Made by a program: the position numbers and the translations under genes | Notes under the pieces: generated by a model | Told to the model about the DNA's origin: nothing | The model's input: the letters and a program-made list of their open reading frames with translations, nothing else | Databases searched by the model: none | Shown: positions 16,626 through 25,785 of the stretch, piece by piece | How positions within the stretch are numbered: the stretch's first letter is position 1 | How the letters are laid out: each line of letters starts with the position of its first letter | DNA from: Mycolicibacterium lacusdiani | Lineage (GTDB): Bacteria > Actinomycetota > Actinomycetes > Mycobacteriales > Mycobacteriaceae | Reading direction: 5' to 3' | NCBI RefSeq assembly: GCF_021916785.1 | Contig: NZ_JAKCFC010000006.1 | Location: 1-64,000, forward strand | Length of the DNA: 64,000 nucleotides

Positions 16626-17717
16626 ATGTTCACTCAACCACCGAAGCTGCGCCTCCGCGATCGAGTGCTGCGCTCGTCGCTGGTAGACCTCCTGACCGGC
16701 CCCCATGGCGTCGACCGTTTCACCGAGCTGGTCGAACCGACGTGGACCCTCGGTGACGCCCGCGCCAAGGTCGTCGCCGTTCGCCGGGACACCCCGCGCA
16801 GCGTCACGCTGACGCTGGAACCGAATCACGTGTTCACTGGCGGGCAGCCCCTGAGGGCCGGCCAGCACGTGAACCTCACCGTCGAGGTCGACGGCCGGCG
16901 CCAGATGCGCTGCTACTCGCCGGCCAACGCCGAGAACACCCGCCTCGTCGAGTTGACGGTGGGCGTGCACGACGGCGGCACCGTGTCCGAGCACCTCTAC
17001 CGCAACGCTCGCCCCGGCATGGTCGTCGGGCTGGAAGCGGGCGGCGGCGACTTCGTGCTCCCGGCCGTCCGGCCGAAGCGGATCCTGTTCGTCTCGGGCG
17101 GCAGCGGCATCACGCCGGTGCTGTCGATGCTGCGCACGCTCGTCGCCGAGGGGCACCACGAGCAGGAGGGGGCACAGATCGCCTTCCTGCACTACGCCCG
17201 CAGCGCCGAGGAGGCCTGCTACCGCGACGAGCTGGCCGAGCTGCCCGCCTCGGTGCGGGTCGTGCACGGCTACACCCGCACCGCCGATGCCGGCGACGTG
17301 ACGGGCCGATTCGGAGCCGACCACCTGGCGGCGGCGATGCCGGATGCGGACGCAGTGTTCGTCTGCGGACCGCCCGCGCTGGTGGACGCCGTCCGCGAAC
17401 TCCGCCCCGACGCGCTGTGGGAGAGCTTCGTGCCACCGGTCTTCGAGGTGCCGGCCGAGGCCTCCGGCGGGCGGGTGACGTTCGCCGAGAGCGCCGTCGA
17501 GGTCACCGACGACGGACGTTCGCTGCTCGAGCAGGCCGAGGCCGCCGGGCTGACGCCGAAGAGCGGGTGCCGAATGGGCATCTGCCACACCTGCACCCGT
17601 CGCAAGACCAGCGGCGCGGTGAAGAACCTGATCACCGGTGCCGTGTCGACGTCCGTCGAGGAAGACGTGCAGATCTGCGTCACCGCACCCGTCGGCGACG
17701 TCGACGTCGCGCTCTAG
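16626..17717 (+). CDS. Ferredoxin-NADPH reductase-like [2Fe-2S] oxidoreductase partner of the acyl desaturase
   Basis: A 363-residue three-domain protein homologous to Rv3230c. An FAD-binding barrel shows QMRCYSPANAEN (RxYS motif), an NAD(P) domain shows LFVSGGSGITPVLSML and FVCGPPALVDA, and a C-terminal plant-type [2Fe-2S] domain has ligands in CRMGICHTC and a final Cys in VQICVTAP. It passes electrons from NADPH to the desaturase encoded 35 bp downstream; the pair is known from M. tuberculosis as the DesA3 system. ATG 16626 is chosen from the conserved start. The frame stays open upstream to 16530, but that stretch carries the promoter region. Confidence 0.92.
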   Translation: MFTQPPKLRLRDRVLRSSLVDLLTGPHGVDRFTELVEPTWTLGDARAKVVAVRRDTPRSVTLTLEPNHVFTGGQPLRAGQHVNLTVEVDGRRQMRCYSPANAENTRLVELTVGVHDGGTVSEHLYRNARPGMVVGLEAGGGDFVLPAVRPKRILFVSGGSGITPVLSMLRTLVAEGHHEQEGAQIAFLHYARSAEEACYRDELAELPASVRVVHGYTRTADAGDVTGRFGADHLAAAMPDADAVFVCGPPALVDAVRELRPDALWESFVPPVFEVPAEASGGRVTFAESAVEVTDDGRSLLEQAEAAGLTPKSGCRMGICHTCTRRKTSGAVKNLITGAVSTSVEEDVQICVTAPVGDVDVAL

Positions 17718-17752
17718 ACCATCCCATCCATCCGTACGAGAGAGGATCAGCC

Positions 17753-18889
17753 ATGACTGCCATGCTCGACAGGACCACCGACGAGACCACCCCCGAGGTC
17801 ACCCGCAGGGGCGGCGTCAGCAAGACCGTCAACGGCCAGACCATCAGCCTCACGCCCGAGCAGGTCGAGGCGTTCGGCAAGGAACTCGACGCGATCCGCG
17901 AGCGGGTCGTCGCCGACCTCGGCGAGCGCGACCTCACCTACATCCGCAACGTCATCAAGGCCCAGCGTGGCCTCGAGGCCGGTGGCCGCGCACTGCTGTG
18001 GGCCGGCGTGCTGCCGCCGGCGTGGCTGGCGGGTACCGCGATGCTCGCCGTGTCGAAGATCCTCGACAACATGGAGATCGGCCACAACGTCATGCACGGC
18101 CAGTACGACTGGACCGGCGACCCGGCGCTGGCAAGCCGCAACTTCGAGTGGGACTCGGCCTGCCCGAGTGACCAGTGGCGGCACTCACACAACTACATGC
18201 ACCACACCTACACCAACATCGTCGGCATGGACCGCGACGTGGGCTACGGCATCCTGCGCATGAGCGAGGACCAGAAGTGGGTGCCCTACTACCGCGGCAA
18301 CCCGATCTACGCGTTCCTGCTGATGGTGTTCTTCCAGTACGGCGTGGCCCTGCACGAACTCGAGACCGAGCGCATCCGCTCCGGCGAGATCTCGATCGTC
18401 GACAAGCGCGAGATCGCGGCGGGCATCTGGAACAAGGTCAAGCGTCAGACCTTGAAGGACTACGTCGCGTTCCCGCTGCTGTCCGGCCCGTTCGCGCCGT
18501 TCACGTTCGCGGGCAACGCAACTGCCAACCTGATTCGCAACGTCTGGTCCTACGCCATCATCTTCTGCGGTCACTTCCCCGAAGGCGTGCAGGAGTTCTC
18601 GATCGAGGAGACCAAGAGCGAGTCACGCGGGCAGTGGTACTTCCGGCAGCTGCTCGGTTCGGCGAACCTGACCGGCGGCAGGCTGTTTCACATCATGAGC
18701 GGCAACCTGTCGTTCCAGATCGAACACCACCTGTTCCCGGACATCCCCGCGCACCGGCACGCCGAGCTGGCCCCAGAAGTCCAGGAGATCTGCGAGCGGT
18801 ACGGCCTGCCCTACAACAAGGGCCCGCTGCCCAAGCAGTTCGCCACCGTCGTGAACAAGATCTTCAAGCTGGCGCGCAAGCCCTTCTGA
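17753..18889 (+). CDS. desA3: Acyl-CoA delta-9 fatty acid desaturase (DesA3-type)
   Basis: A 378-residue membrane desaturase, Rv3229c homologue. The three histidine boxes for the diiron centre are present: HNVMH (after ILDNMEIG), HSHNYMHH, and QIEHHLFPD near the C terminus. Hydrophobic membrane spans lie around WAGVLPPAWLAG, YAFLLMVFFQYG and the PFAPFTFAGN region. It introduces a double bond into stearoyl-CoA-type substrates to give oleate for membrane lipids and triacylglycerol. Shares an operon with the reductase; ends 9 bp before the convergent nei2 gene. Confidence 0.92.
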   Translation: MTAMLDRTTDETTPEVTRRGGVSKTVNGQTISLTPEQVEAFGKELDAIRERVVADLGERDLTYIRNVIKAQRGLEAGGRALLWAGVLPPAWLAGTAMLAVSKILDNMEIGHNVMHGQYDWTGDPALASRNFEWDSACPSDQWRHSHNYMHHTYTNIVGMDRDVGYGILRMSEDQKWVPYYRGNPIYAFLLMVFFQYGVALHELETERIRSGEISIVDKREIAAGIWNKVKRQTLKDYVAFPLLSGPFAPFTFAGNATANLIRNVWSYAIIFCGHFPEGVQEFSIEETKSESRGQWYFRQLLGSANLTGGRLFHIMSGNLSFQIEHHLFPDIPAHRHAELAPEVQEICERYGLPYNKGPLPKQFATVVNKIFKLARKPF

Positions 18890-18898
18890 GACTGACCG

Positions 18899-19669
18899 TC
18901 AGGTCTGGCAGACCGGACACCAGAACGAGATCCGCTCGCTGCCGGTGACCTCGGCCCGATCCGACAGGACCGTCGTCCCGCAGCGTCGACACGGGCGCCC
19001 GACCCGGCCGTAGATCCACAGATCACGGCCGGGTCGGGTATCTCCGGTCGTGGTGCGGTTCACTCGTGAGCGGTTCAGCCACAGCATGTCTCGCGCCCGC
19101 TGCACGACGCGCAGCGGGTCCTTCAGATCACCGACCGGGGTGGTCGGCAGCCGCCCCATCACGAAGCACAGTTCGTTGGCGTAGACGTTTCCGACGCCTG
19201 CCATCACCCGCTGGTCCAGCAGCGCCTCGGCGAGTGGCCGTGCGGGATCGGCGGCCAGGTTGGTCGAGGCCACCCGGGGTTCCCAGTCTGGGCCGAGCAG
19301 GTCGGGGCCGAGGTGGTCGACGACCGCCATGTCGTCGGCACGCTTGAGTATCTCGAGCACGCCGAGGTCGACGCCTGCCGCGCGGGAGTCGGCAGTCTCC
19401 AAAAGGATTCGCACCTTGTACTCGGGTACCCGGCGGATCTGGCCGCCGATCAGCCAGGCGCCGTCCATCTTGAGGTGCGAGTGGATGCTCGCGTCACCGG
19501 CCCGGATGAACAGGTGCTTGCCACGGCTGAGCACTTCGTCGACCACGCAGCCGGTGAGGTCGACGGTCGCGAACTTCGGCACCCGCACGTCGCACCGGGT
19601 GAGCGTCTTGCCTTCGAGCGCCTCGCGCAGTTTGGCCGCGGCGCGGAAGACGGTGTCGCCCTCGGGCAT
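18899..19669 (-). CDS. nei2: Endonuclease VIII-type DNA glycosylase/AP lyase
   Basis: A 256-residue Fpg/Nei family DNA repair enzyme (Rv3297 homologue). It begins MPEGDTVFR with the catalytic Pro2/Glu3, has LSRGKHLFI with the conserved Lys, the H2TH region DQRVMAGVGNVYANE, and a C-terminal zinc finger with CRRCG and CPVC. It removes oxidised pyrimidines and nicks the resulting AP site. ATG 19669 shares one base with the TGA of the upstream flavoprotein gene (TGATG), so translation is probably coupled. Downstream of lhr, also a DNA-damage-associated gene, with two other genes between. Confidence 0.92.
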   Translation of the reverse strand: MPEGDTVFRAAAKLREALEGKTLTRCDVRVPKFATVDLTGCVVDEVLSRGKHLFIRAGDASIHSHLKMDGAWLIGGQIRRVPEYKVRILLETADSRAAGVDLGVLEILKRADDMAVVDHLGPDLLGPDWEPRVASTNLAADPARPLAEALLDQRVMAGVGNVYANELCFVMGRLPTTPVGDLKDPLRVVQRARDMLWLNRSRVNRTTTGDTRPGRDLWIYGRVGRPCRRCGTTVLSDRAEVTGSERISFWCPVCQT

Positions 19670-20631
19670 CAGGACCCGCCCAGGTTCGCGTGCACGGCCT
19701 CGATCACGCTTGCAGCCTCGCCGGCGATGCGCTCGACCAGGTCGGTCGCACCGTGCACGTCGGTGACGAGGTCGACCGCTTCGCCTGCCCACACCGGCAG
19801 GTAGTCGGGGTCGCCGCGCTCGACGCCGTCGCGGTACTCGGCCTTGGCACTGGCGTCGAAGCGCAGCGCATCCTCGTGGCCATGCCACGCGTCGGTGAAG
19901 CGGTTGCACAGCGTGCGCGCGGTGAAGCGGTGCGGCCACGGTGAGTCGACGACGATGTCGAGCACCCTGTCGCGAGTGGTGCCCGCAGCCGATGCCTCGG
20001 TGATCGCGGTCCGTTCGCCGTCGCCGAGCAGCGCCTCGGGCGTCGCCTCGAATCGGGTGCCGATCATCGCGCCTGCCGCGCCGAGCATCAGGGCCGCCGC
20101 CAGTCCGCGGCCGTCGGCGATGCCGCCCGCGGCGACTACTGGCGTGGTTCTGGCGGCATCCACCACTGCGGGGACGAACGGCAGAGTGCCACGGCCCTCG
20201 CCGTGGCCGCCTGCCTCGGCGCCCTGGGCCACGACGACGTCCGCGCCGACCTCGAGCGCGTGGATCGCGTCGGGCAGCGTGGTCACCTGGACGAACAGTG
20301 GGATCCCCGCGGCGCGCACGGCGTCGGCGTAGGGCGTGGGGTCCCCGAACGACAGCATGATCGCCGACGGCCGCTGGTCGATGACCCACTGCAGCACGTC
20401 GTCGTCGATCGCCCACGCCAACAGCCCGACACCCCATGGCTTCTCGGTACCCGCCCGAGCCAGGGCGCACTCGCGCTGGAGCCAGTCGAGGCCGCCGCTG
20501 CCGACCATGCCCAAGCCACCGCCGTCGGACACGGCCGCGGCCAGCCGACCACCGGCGACACCGCCCATCGGGGCCGAGACGATCGGGTGGTCGATGCCCA
20601 GCAGTGACGTCAGCGCGGTGTGCAGCCCCAT
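19669..20631 (-). CDS. Nitronate monooxygenase-like FMN protein
   Basis: A 320-residue TIM-barrel flavoprotein of the NMO/2-nitropropane dioxygenase family. It starts GLHTALTSLLGIDHPIVSAPMGG, carries VQVTTLPDAIHALEVGADVVVAQG, the GAEAGGHGEG phosphate-binding motif, and VVAAGGIADGRGLAAALMLGA. Such enzymes detoxify nitronates such as propionate-3-nitronate, or act as quinone reductases. ATG 20631 matches the family start; longer open frame upstream overlaps the next gene and is unrelated. Lies between DUF2834 and nei2 in a four-gene minus-strand block. Confidence 0.87.
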   Translation of the reverse strand: MGLHTALTSLLGIDHPIVSAPMGGVAGGRLAAAVSDGGGLGMVGSGGLDWLQRECALARAGTEKPWGVGLLAWAIDDDVLQWVIDQRPSAIMLSFGDPTPYADAVRAAGIPLFVQVTTLPDAIHALEVGADVVVAQGAEAGGHGEGRGTLPFVPAVVDAARTTPVVAAGGIADGRGLAAALMLGAAGAMIGTRFEATPEALLGDGERTAITEASAAGTTRDRVLDIVVDSPWPHRFTARTLCNRFTDAWHGHEDALRFDASAKAEYRDGVERGDPDYLPVWAGEAVDLVTDVHGATDLVERIAGEAASVIEAVHANLGGS

Positions 20632-20648
20632 GCCTGCACTGTAGGCAG

Positions 20649-21140
20649 TCAGGCCGGGATGGAACTCAGCCCCTGCCCGGCCTTCTGGTGGCGGTGCTGG
20701 CGCTCGACGACGGCGAAGTAGAACGCGTACGCGAAGGCGCAGCTGGTGAACAGGCTCGACACGAAGAACAGCCACGGCCGGCGGATCCCCCGTCGGTGGC
20801 CGTCCCAGATGGTGAACAGCGGCAGCAGGATGACGTTGATGATGGTGTAGTCCTGGCTCGCCGACGCCGCGGCCGGGTTCGCGTAACCCAGGACGATGAA
20901 CTGCTGCCAACTGCCGGGTCCCCAGATGGGATTGCCGCCCTCGACCGCGTACTGGGCGACGAACTGGTGGTTGAAGTAGTAGCCGAGTGCGATCGAGGCC
21001 ACCCCGACGACGTACAGCACGATCTCCATCGCGGAGAAGGCCGGACCGCCCGCGGGCTTGGCGAACACCAGGGGATTGGCCCGGACGATCCAGGCGATGA
21101 CGGCGACGCCGAGAACGAAGTGGACGATGAGGGAGACCAT
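20649..21140 (-). CDS. DUF2834-type small membrane protein
   Basis: A 163-residue protein with four predicted membrane spans, around LIVHFVLGVAVIAWIV, IVLYVVGVASIALGYYF, IINVILLPLFTIWDG and FFVSSLFTSCAFAYAFYF. Between spans two and three lies a soluble loop with NPIWGPGSWQQFIVLGYANPAAAS. The last two spans resemble DUF2834, whose function is unknown. ATG 21140 starts at the first hydrophobic helix. An AT-rich inverted repeat lies 33-46 bp upstream, suggesting its own promoter rather than read-through from lhr. Confidence 0.75.
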   Translation of the reverse strand: MVSLIVHFVLGVAVIAWIVRANPLVFAKPAGGPAFSAMEIVLYVVGVASIALGYYFNHQFVAQYAVEGGNPIWGPGSWQQFIVLGYANPAAASASQDYTIINVILLPLFTIWDGHRRGIRRPWLFFVSSLFTSCAFAYAFYFAVVERQHRHQKAGQGLSSIPA

Positions 21141-21172
21141 GCGGCCAGTATCGGGTAGACCGGCCAGTGTTT

Positions 21173-21186
21173 TGTCATTTTTGACA
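21173..21186. promoter_or_regulatory. AT-rich inverted repeat upstream of the DUF2834 gene
   Basis: TGTCA-TTTT-TGACA is a perfect inverted repeat in an otherwise very GC-rich sequence, located between the end of lhr and the start of the DUF2834 gene. It could be an operator or promoter element for the membrane-protein/NMO/nei2 unit. No regulator is identified. Confidence 0.35.
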
Positions 21187-21199
21187 TTTGACGTGGAAC

Positions 21200-24100
21200 T
21201 CAGCGCAAGCGCAGGCCTCGGGGCGTGCGCGAGAAGCCCGCTGCCACCAATGCGTCGGCCACCGACGAGCCGAGCGCGTCGACGGCCGGATCGAGTACGG
21301 GCGTGCCGTTGACCTTCTCGACGAGCAGGGCCTGCAAGCGTCCCGATCCCACCAGCTCGACAAGGGCGACCGCGGCGGCCCGATGTGTTTCGGCGTCCTC
21401 GGAGTACGACAGCAGGGTTCTGCCGCCGCGTTCGAGGAACCACACGAGTTCGCCGTCGACCAGCACGATGAGGGCACCCGCCTTGCGTCCCGGTCGGTGC
21501 GATCCCTGCGACGGCCACGGCAGAGCGGCGCCGTACGGGTTGGCCGGGTCGGCCGCGGCCAGCACCACCGACTCGTAGGCACGGGTTCCGGAGTCGACGT
21601 CGTCGAGATAGGTGCGCAACCGGTCGACGGTCGACGCGACGGCGAACTGCGCGCCGCCGAGGGACTCGACGAAGTAGCCGCGCTGGCACCGGCCGGCCTC
21701 CTCGAATGCGCTGAGCACCTTGTAGAGCATCGCGAAACCGCCGGGCAGTCCCTCTGCGGCGCCCTTGGTCAGCACGCCGTACCGGTTCAGCAGGAGGTCC
21801 GCCGAGAAGTGGCTGCGGATGGTCGAATCCGGCTCCGGCATCGGTAGCGCCGACCAGCGGCCCGCCACCGTCGGATCCGTCGTTCGCGTCTGGGCGTGCG
21901 CCACGCTGTAGCGGCTCAGCCGCGGCCGCTGCGGCCGCTGCCGGTGCGCACCGCCGGCCCGGCGGCGCGTGCCGCCCAGCATCGCGCGGACCGGACCGAA
22001 CGTGTCACCGGTGACCCAGCCTGCCCAAACCAGTTCCCACAGCGCCTGTTTCACCGTGTCGTCGGCAGAGCCGAGCTGACGGAAGAAGTACGCGCCGCCG
22101 TTCTCCAGCGTGGCCATGATCTCGCGGTGGGTGTCGGTGAAGTCGATCTCGGCGGGCTGCGTGAGCGTCAGCGGCGCCGAGTCCGCGGTGTGGAAGGCGA
22201 TCCAGCCGTCCGAGCCTGCGATGGGTCCGGCACCCGACCAGGTCACCTCGCCCGCCGCGAGCAGTTCGTCGAGCATGGCGGGCTGGTAGTCGCGGACGCG
22301 TTGGCCGAACACCAGTGGCTCCACCGCGGAGGCGGGGACGGGCACCCCGGAGAGCTGGTCGATGACGCCGGCCAGCCCGTCGACGCCGGAGTTGCGGGTC
22401 GACCCGACGTGCTGCCAGGCCGAGAGGAACCGTGCGAACGCCGCGGTGCTGACGGGCTCGACCTGCGCGCGTAGCGCGGCGAGCGAGCGTCGGCGCAGGA
22501 TCTTGAGAACGTCCGAGTCGCACCACTGTTCGCCCGGCTCGTGACCCGATGTCGCCGCCGGGGCGGCTCCGAAAGTGAACTCGCCCTTGACCAGCTTGCC
22601 GTCGACCGCCATCCGGCCCAGCACGTCGGAGGTCACGCGCAGCCCGAGGCCGAACCGGGTGGCGGCGTCGGCCGTGGTGAACGGTCCACGAGTGCGGGCA
22701 TAGCGGCCCAGCAGTTCGCCGAGCGGGTCGGCGACCGATTCGGTGAAACTCGCGGGCACCCCGACGGGTACCGCGATGCCGACGCCGTCGCGCAGCAGCC
22801 CGACGTCCTCGATCGCCACCCACCACGTCTGTCCTGCGAACGACACCGTGAGCGCGCGGCGCGCCGTGCGCAGCCCCTCGAGCCAACCTCCGACGTCGTC
22901 GGTCGTCGATCGTGCCACGATCTCGGCCTCGGTCAGCGGACCGAGGAGGCGCAGCAGGTCGGCGACGGCTTCGGCGTCGCGCGCCGCGCGGTCCTCGGTC
23001 AGGTGCTGCAGCTGTTTGATGGTCGACTCGATGACGGCGGGCTCGAGCAGTTCGCGCAGCTCGACGCGACCCAGCAGCTCGGCCAGCAGCACGCTGTCGA
23101 GTGACAGCGCGGCGGCGCGGCGTTCGGCCAGCGGGCTGTCGCCCTCGTACATGAAGGCCCCGACGTAGCCGAACAGCAGCGATGCCGCGAACGGCGACGG
23201 GGTGGAGGTCTCGACCTCGAGGATCCGGATCTGGCGCGAGCTGATCCGGTTCATCAGGTCGATCAGCGTCGGAACGTCGTACACGTCCTGCAGACACTCG
23301 CGCACGGTCTCGAGCACGATCGGGAAGTCGGGGTACTTGCGGGCCACGTCGAGCAGCTGGGCGGCGCGCTGGCGCTGGTGCCACAGCGGTGACCGCTTGC
23401 CGGGATGGCGGCGCGGCAGCAGCAGTGCTCGCGCGGCGCACTCGCGGAACCGGGAGGCGAACAGCGCCGACCCGCCGACCTCCGCGGTGACGATGGGTTC
23501 GATCTCGTCGGCGTCGAAGACGAACAGCTCGGCGCCGGGAGCGGTGTCCTCGGTGTCGGGCAGCCGAACGATGATGCCGTCGTCGGATGCGGTGGGCTTC
23601 TCGTCGATCCCGTAGCGCTCCCGCAGCCGGCGTCCGACGGCCAGGGCGAGTGGGCCGTGCACGCGCAGTCCGTAGGGGGAGTGCAGGATCACCCGCCAGT
23701 CGCCGAGTTCGTCGCGGAACCGTTCGACGAGGAACGTGGTGTCGGTCGGCACCGTTCCGGTGGCGTCGCGCTGCTCGGTCAGCAGCTGGTACAGGTTGTC
23801 GGTGGCGAAGTCGTTGAAACCCATGGTCTGACAACGCTCGTCGAACTTCGGCCGCTTGAGGCCGGCGAGTTGGCCGGTGAACGCACCGATGGCGGCGCCC
23901 AGTTCGGCCGGTCTACCGACGCCGTCGCCGCGCCAGTAGGGCAGCCGCGCAGGCTGGCCGGGAGCCGGGATGACGAGCACGCGGTCGTGGGTGATCTCGG
24001 TGATCCGCCAGCTGGTTGCGCCCAGGGAGATGACGTCGCCCGGCCGCGATTCGTAGACCATCTCCTCGTCGAGTTCGCCCACGCGCGAGGGCTTCTCGGT

Positions 24101-25738
24101 GTCGGCGTTGGTCGCCAGATAGACGGTGAACAAACCCCGATCGGGGATGGCACCGCCCGAGGTGACCGCGAGCCGCTGCGCACCCGGCCGCGCGGCCAGC
24201 GTTCCCGCATCGCGGTCGTAGACCAGCCGCGGCCGCAGCTCGGCGAACTCGGTCGACGGGTACTTGCCGCTCAGCAGGTCGAGCGTGGCCTCGAAGGCGC
24301 TGCGCGGCAGCGTCGCAAACGGTGCGCTGCGGCGGACGACCTCGAACCACCGGTCGGCGTCGATCGGCTCCAATGACGCGGCGGCGATGGTGTGCTGGGC
24401 GAGGATGTCGAGCGGGTTGGCAGGCACCCGCATGGTCTCGATCTCGCCGGTGAGCATGCGCTGCACCGTGACCGCACAATCGATCAGATCGGTGCGGTGC
24501 TTGGGGAACAGCACGCCGCGGGACACCTCGCCGACCTGGTGGCCCGCGCGTCCCACCCGCTGCAGGCCGCTGGCCACCGATGGTGGTGCCTCGACCTGGA
24601 TGACGAGATCGACCGAGCCCATGTCGATCCCGAGTTCCAGGCTCGACGTGGCGACGACGGCGCGCAGCCGACCCGACTTGAGATCGTCCTCGACGATCGC
24701 GCGCTGCTCCTTGCTGACCGACCCGTGGTGGGCCTTGGCCAGCAGCGGCTCGGCGCCCGAGGCCTGGCCGCTGGCCATCACGTGGGCGGGCGCACCGCCG
24801 GCGACCTTCGGGTTCTTCTCCTCGGAGAGTTCGGTGCCGGTGCGTTCGGCGTAGATCTCGTTGATGCGCGACGTCAGCCGCTCTGCGAGCCGGCGGGAGT
24901 TGGTGAAGACGATCGAGCTGCGGTGCGACTCGATGAGGTCGACGATGCGCTCCTCGACGTCCGGCCAGATCGTGTTGTTCTCGAGGTTCGCCATGTCGGG
25001 CACCGGCACCTGGACGGCGAGGTCCCAGGACTTGCCGGAGGCCGGGGCGACGATGGACGTGGGTGCCGCTCCCGACAGGAAGCGCGCGACGTCCTCGGGT
25101 GGGCGGACGGTGGCGGACAGTCCAATGCGCTGGGCCGGCCTGTCGAGCAGTTGGTCGAGCCGTTCGAGCGACAGTGCGAGGTGCGCTCCGCGCTTGGTCC
25201 CTGCCACGGCGTGCACCTCGTCGACGATTACGGTTGTGACGTCGGTCAGCGACTCCCTGGCCGCGGAGGTCAGCATGAGGAACAACGATTCGGGCGTCGT
25301 GATCAGGATGTCGGGCGGCTTGTTGATCAGCTCGCGACGGCGGGCCGGGGACGTGTCGCCGGAGCGGACGCCGACGGAGATGTTCGGCACGGGTGAGCCG
25401 AGTCGCTCGGCGACGCGGGTGATGCCGATCAGCGGTGTCGACAGGTTGCGTTCGACGTCGACGGCGAGCGCCTTGAGCGGCGAGACGTACAGGACCCGGG
25501 TGCCCGGCTTGGGTTCGCCGGCAGGGGTCGGCTCCGCAGAGGCCAGCCGGTCGATCGCCCACAGGAACGCGGCCAACGTCTTGCCGGAACCCGTCGGGGC
25601 GATGACCAGGGTGTTGTCACCACCGGCAATGGCGGCCCAGGCCTGCGCCTGGGCGGACGTGGGTTCGACGAACGTGCCCGCGAACCAGTCCCGGGTCAGC
25701 GCGCTGAACGGCGCGAGCGGGTCGATGGTCGTGGCCAT
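21200..25738 (-). CDS. lhr: Large helicase Lhr (ATP-dependent 3'-5' DNA helicase)
   Basis: A 1512-residue superfamily 2 helicase, matching the length of mycobacterial Lhr (Rv3296). The N-terminal motor has Walker A APTGSGKTLAAFLWA (about residues 47-61), DEVH in VIVDEVHAVAGTKRGAH, LSATVRPPEDVA, then the second RecA domain with TSSLELGIDMGSVDLVIQ and QRVGRAGHQ. A winged-helix and Lhr-core module and a long C-terminal region follow. Lhr-type motors translocate on single-stranded DNA and unwind RNA:DNA hybrids; in mycobacteria the gene belongs to the DNA-damage response. The C-terminal half holds HTH/winged-helix repeats similar to the AlkZ-like extension. ATG 25738 fits the family N terminus. 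Confidence 0.95.
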   Translation of the reverse strand: MATTIDPLAPFSALTRDWFAGTFVEPTSAQAQAWAAIAGGDNTLVIAPTGSGKTLAAFLWAIDRLASAEPTPAGEPKPGTRVLYVSPLKALAVDVERNLSTPLIGITRVAERLGSPVPNISVGVRSGDTSPARRRELINKPPDILITTPESLFLMLTSAARESLTDVTTVIVDEVHAVAGTKRGAHLALSLERLDQLLDRPAQRIGLSATVRPPEDVARFLSGAAPTSIVAPASGKSWDLAVQVPVPDMANLENNTIWPDVEERIVDLIESHRSSIVFTNSRRLAERLTSRINEIYAERTGTELSEEKNPKVAGGAPAHVMASGQASGAEPLLAKAHHGSVSKEQRAIVEDDLKSGRLRAVVATSSLELGIDMGSVDLVIQVEAPPSVASGLQRVGRAGHQVGEVSRGVLFPKHRTDLIDCAVTVQRMLTGEIETMRVPANPLDILAQHTIAAASLEPIDADRWFEVVRRSAPFATLPRSAFEATLDLLSGKYPSTEFAELRPRLVYDRDAGTLAARPGAQRLAVTSGGAIPDRGLFTVYLATNADTEKPSRVGELDEEMVYESRPGDVISLGATSWRITEITHDRVLVIPAPGQPARLPYWRGDGVGRPAELGAAIGAFTGQLAGLKRPKFDERCQTMGFNDFATDNLYQLLTEQRDATGTVPTDTTFLVERFRDELGDWRVILHSPYGLRVHGPLALAVGRRLRERYGIDEKPTASDDGIIVRLPDTEDTAPGAELFVFDADEIEPIVTAEVGGSALFASRFRECAARALLLPRRHPGKRSPLWHQRQRAAQLLDVARKYPDFPIVLETVRECLQDVYDVPTLIDLMNRISSRQIRILEVETSTPSPFAASLLFGYVGAFMYEGDSPLAERRAAALSLDSVLLAELLGRVELRELLEPAVIESTIKQLQHLTEDRAARDAEAVADLLRLLGPLTEAEIVARSTTDDVGGWLEGLRTARRALTVSFAGQTWWVAIEDVGLLRDGVGIAVPVGVPASFTESVADPLGELLGRYARTRGPFTTADAATRFGLGLRVTSDVLGRMAVDGKLVKGEFTFGAAPAATSGHEPGEQWCDSDVLKILRRRSLAALRAQVEPVSTAAFARFLSAWQHVGSTRNSGVDGLAGVIDQLSGVPVPASAVEPLVFGQRVRDYQPAMLDELLAAGEVTWSGAGPIAGSDGWIAFHTADSAPLTLTQPAEIDFTDTHREIMATLENGGAYFFRQLGSADDTVKQALWELVWAGWVTGDTFGPVRAMLGGTRRRAGGAHRQRPQRPRLSRYSVAHAQTRTTDPTVAGRWSALPMPEPDSTIRSHFSADLLLNRYGVLTKGAAEGLPGGFAMLYKVLSAFEEAGRCQRGYFVESLGGAQFAVASTVDRLRTYLDDVDSGTRAYESVVLAAADPANPYGAALPWPSQGSHRPGRKAGALIVLVDGELVWFLERGGRTLLSYSEDAETHRAAAVALVELVGSGRLQALLVEKVNGTPVLDPAVDALGSSVADALVAAGFSRTPRGLRLR

Positions 25739-25785
25739 CTGACCATGTTGCCTCGCGGCACCGACAAGCCGGGCATCCGCCCAGC

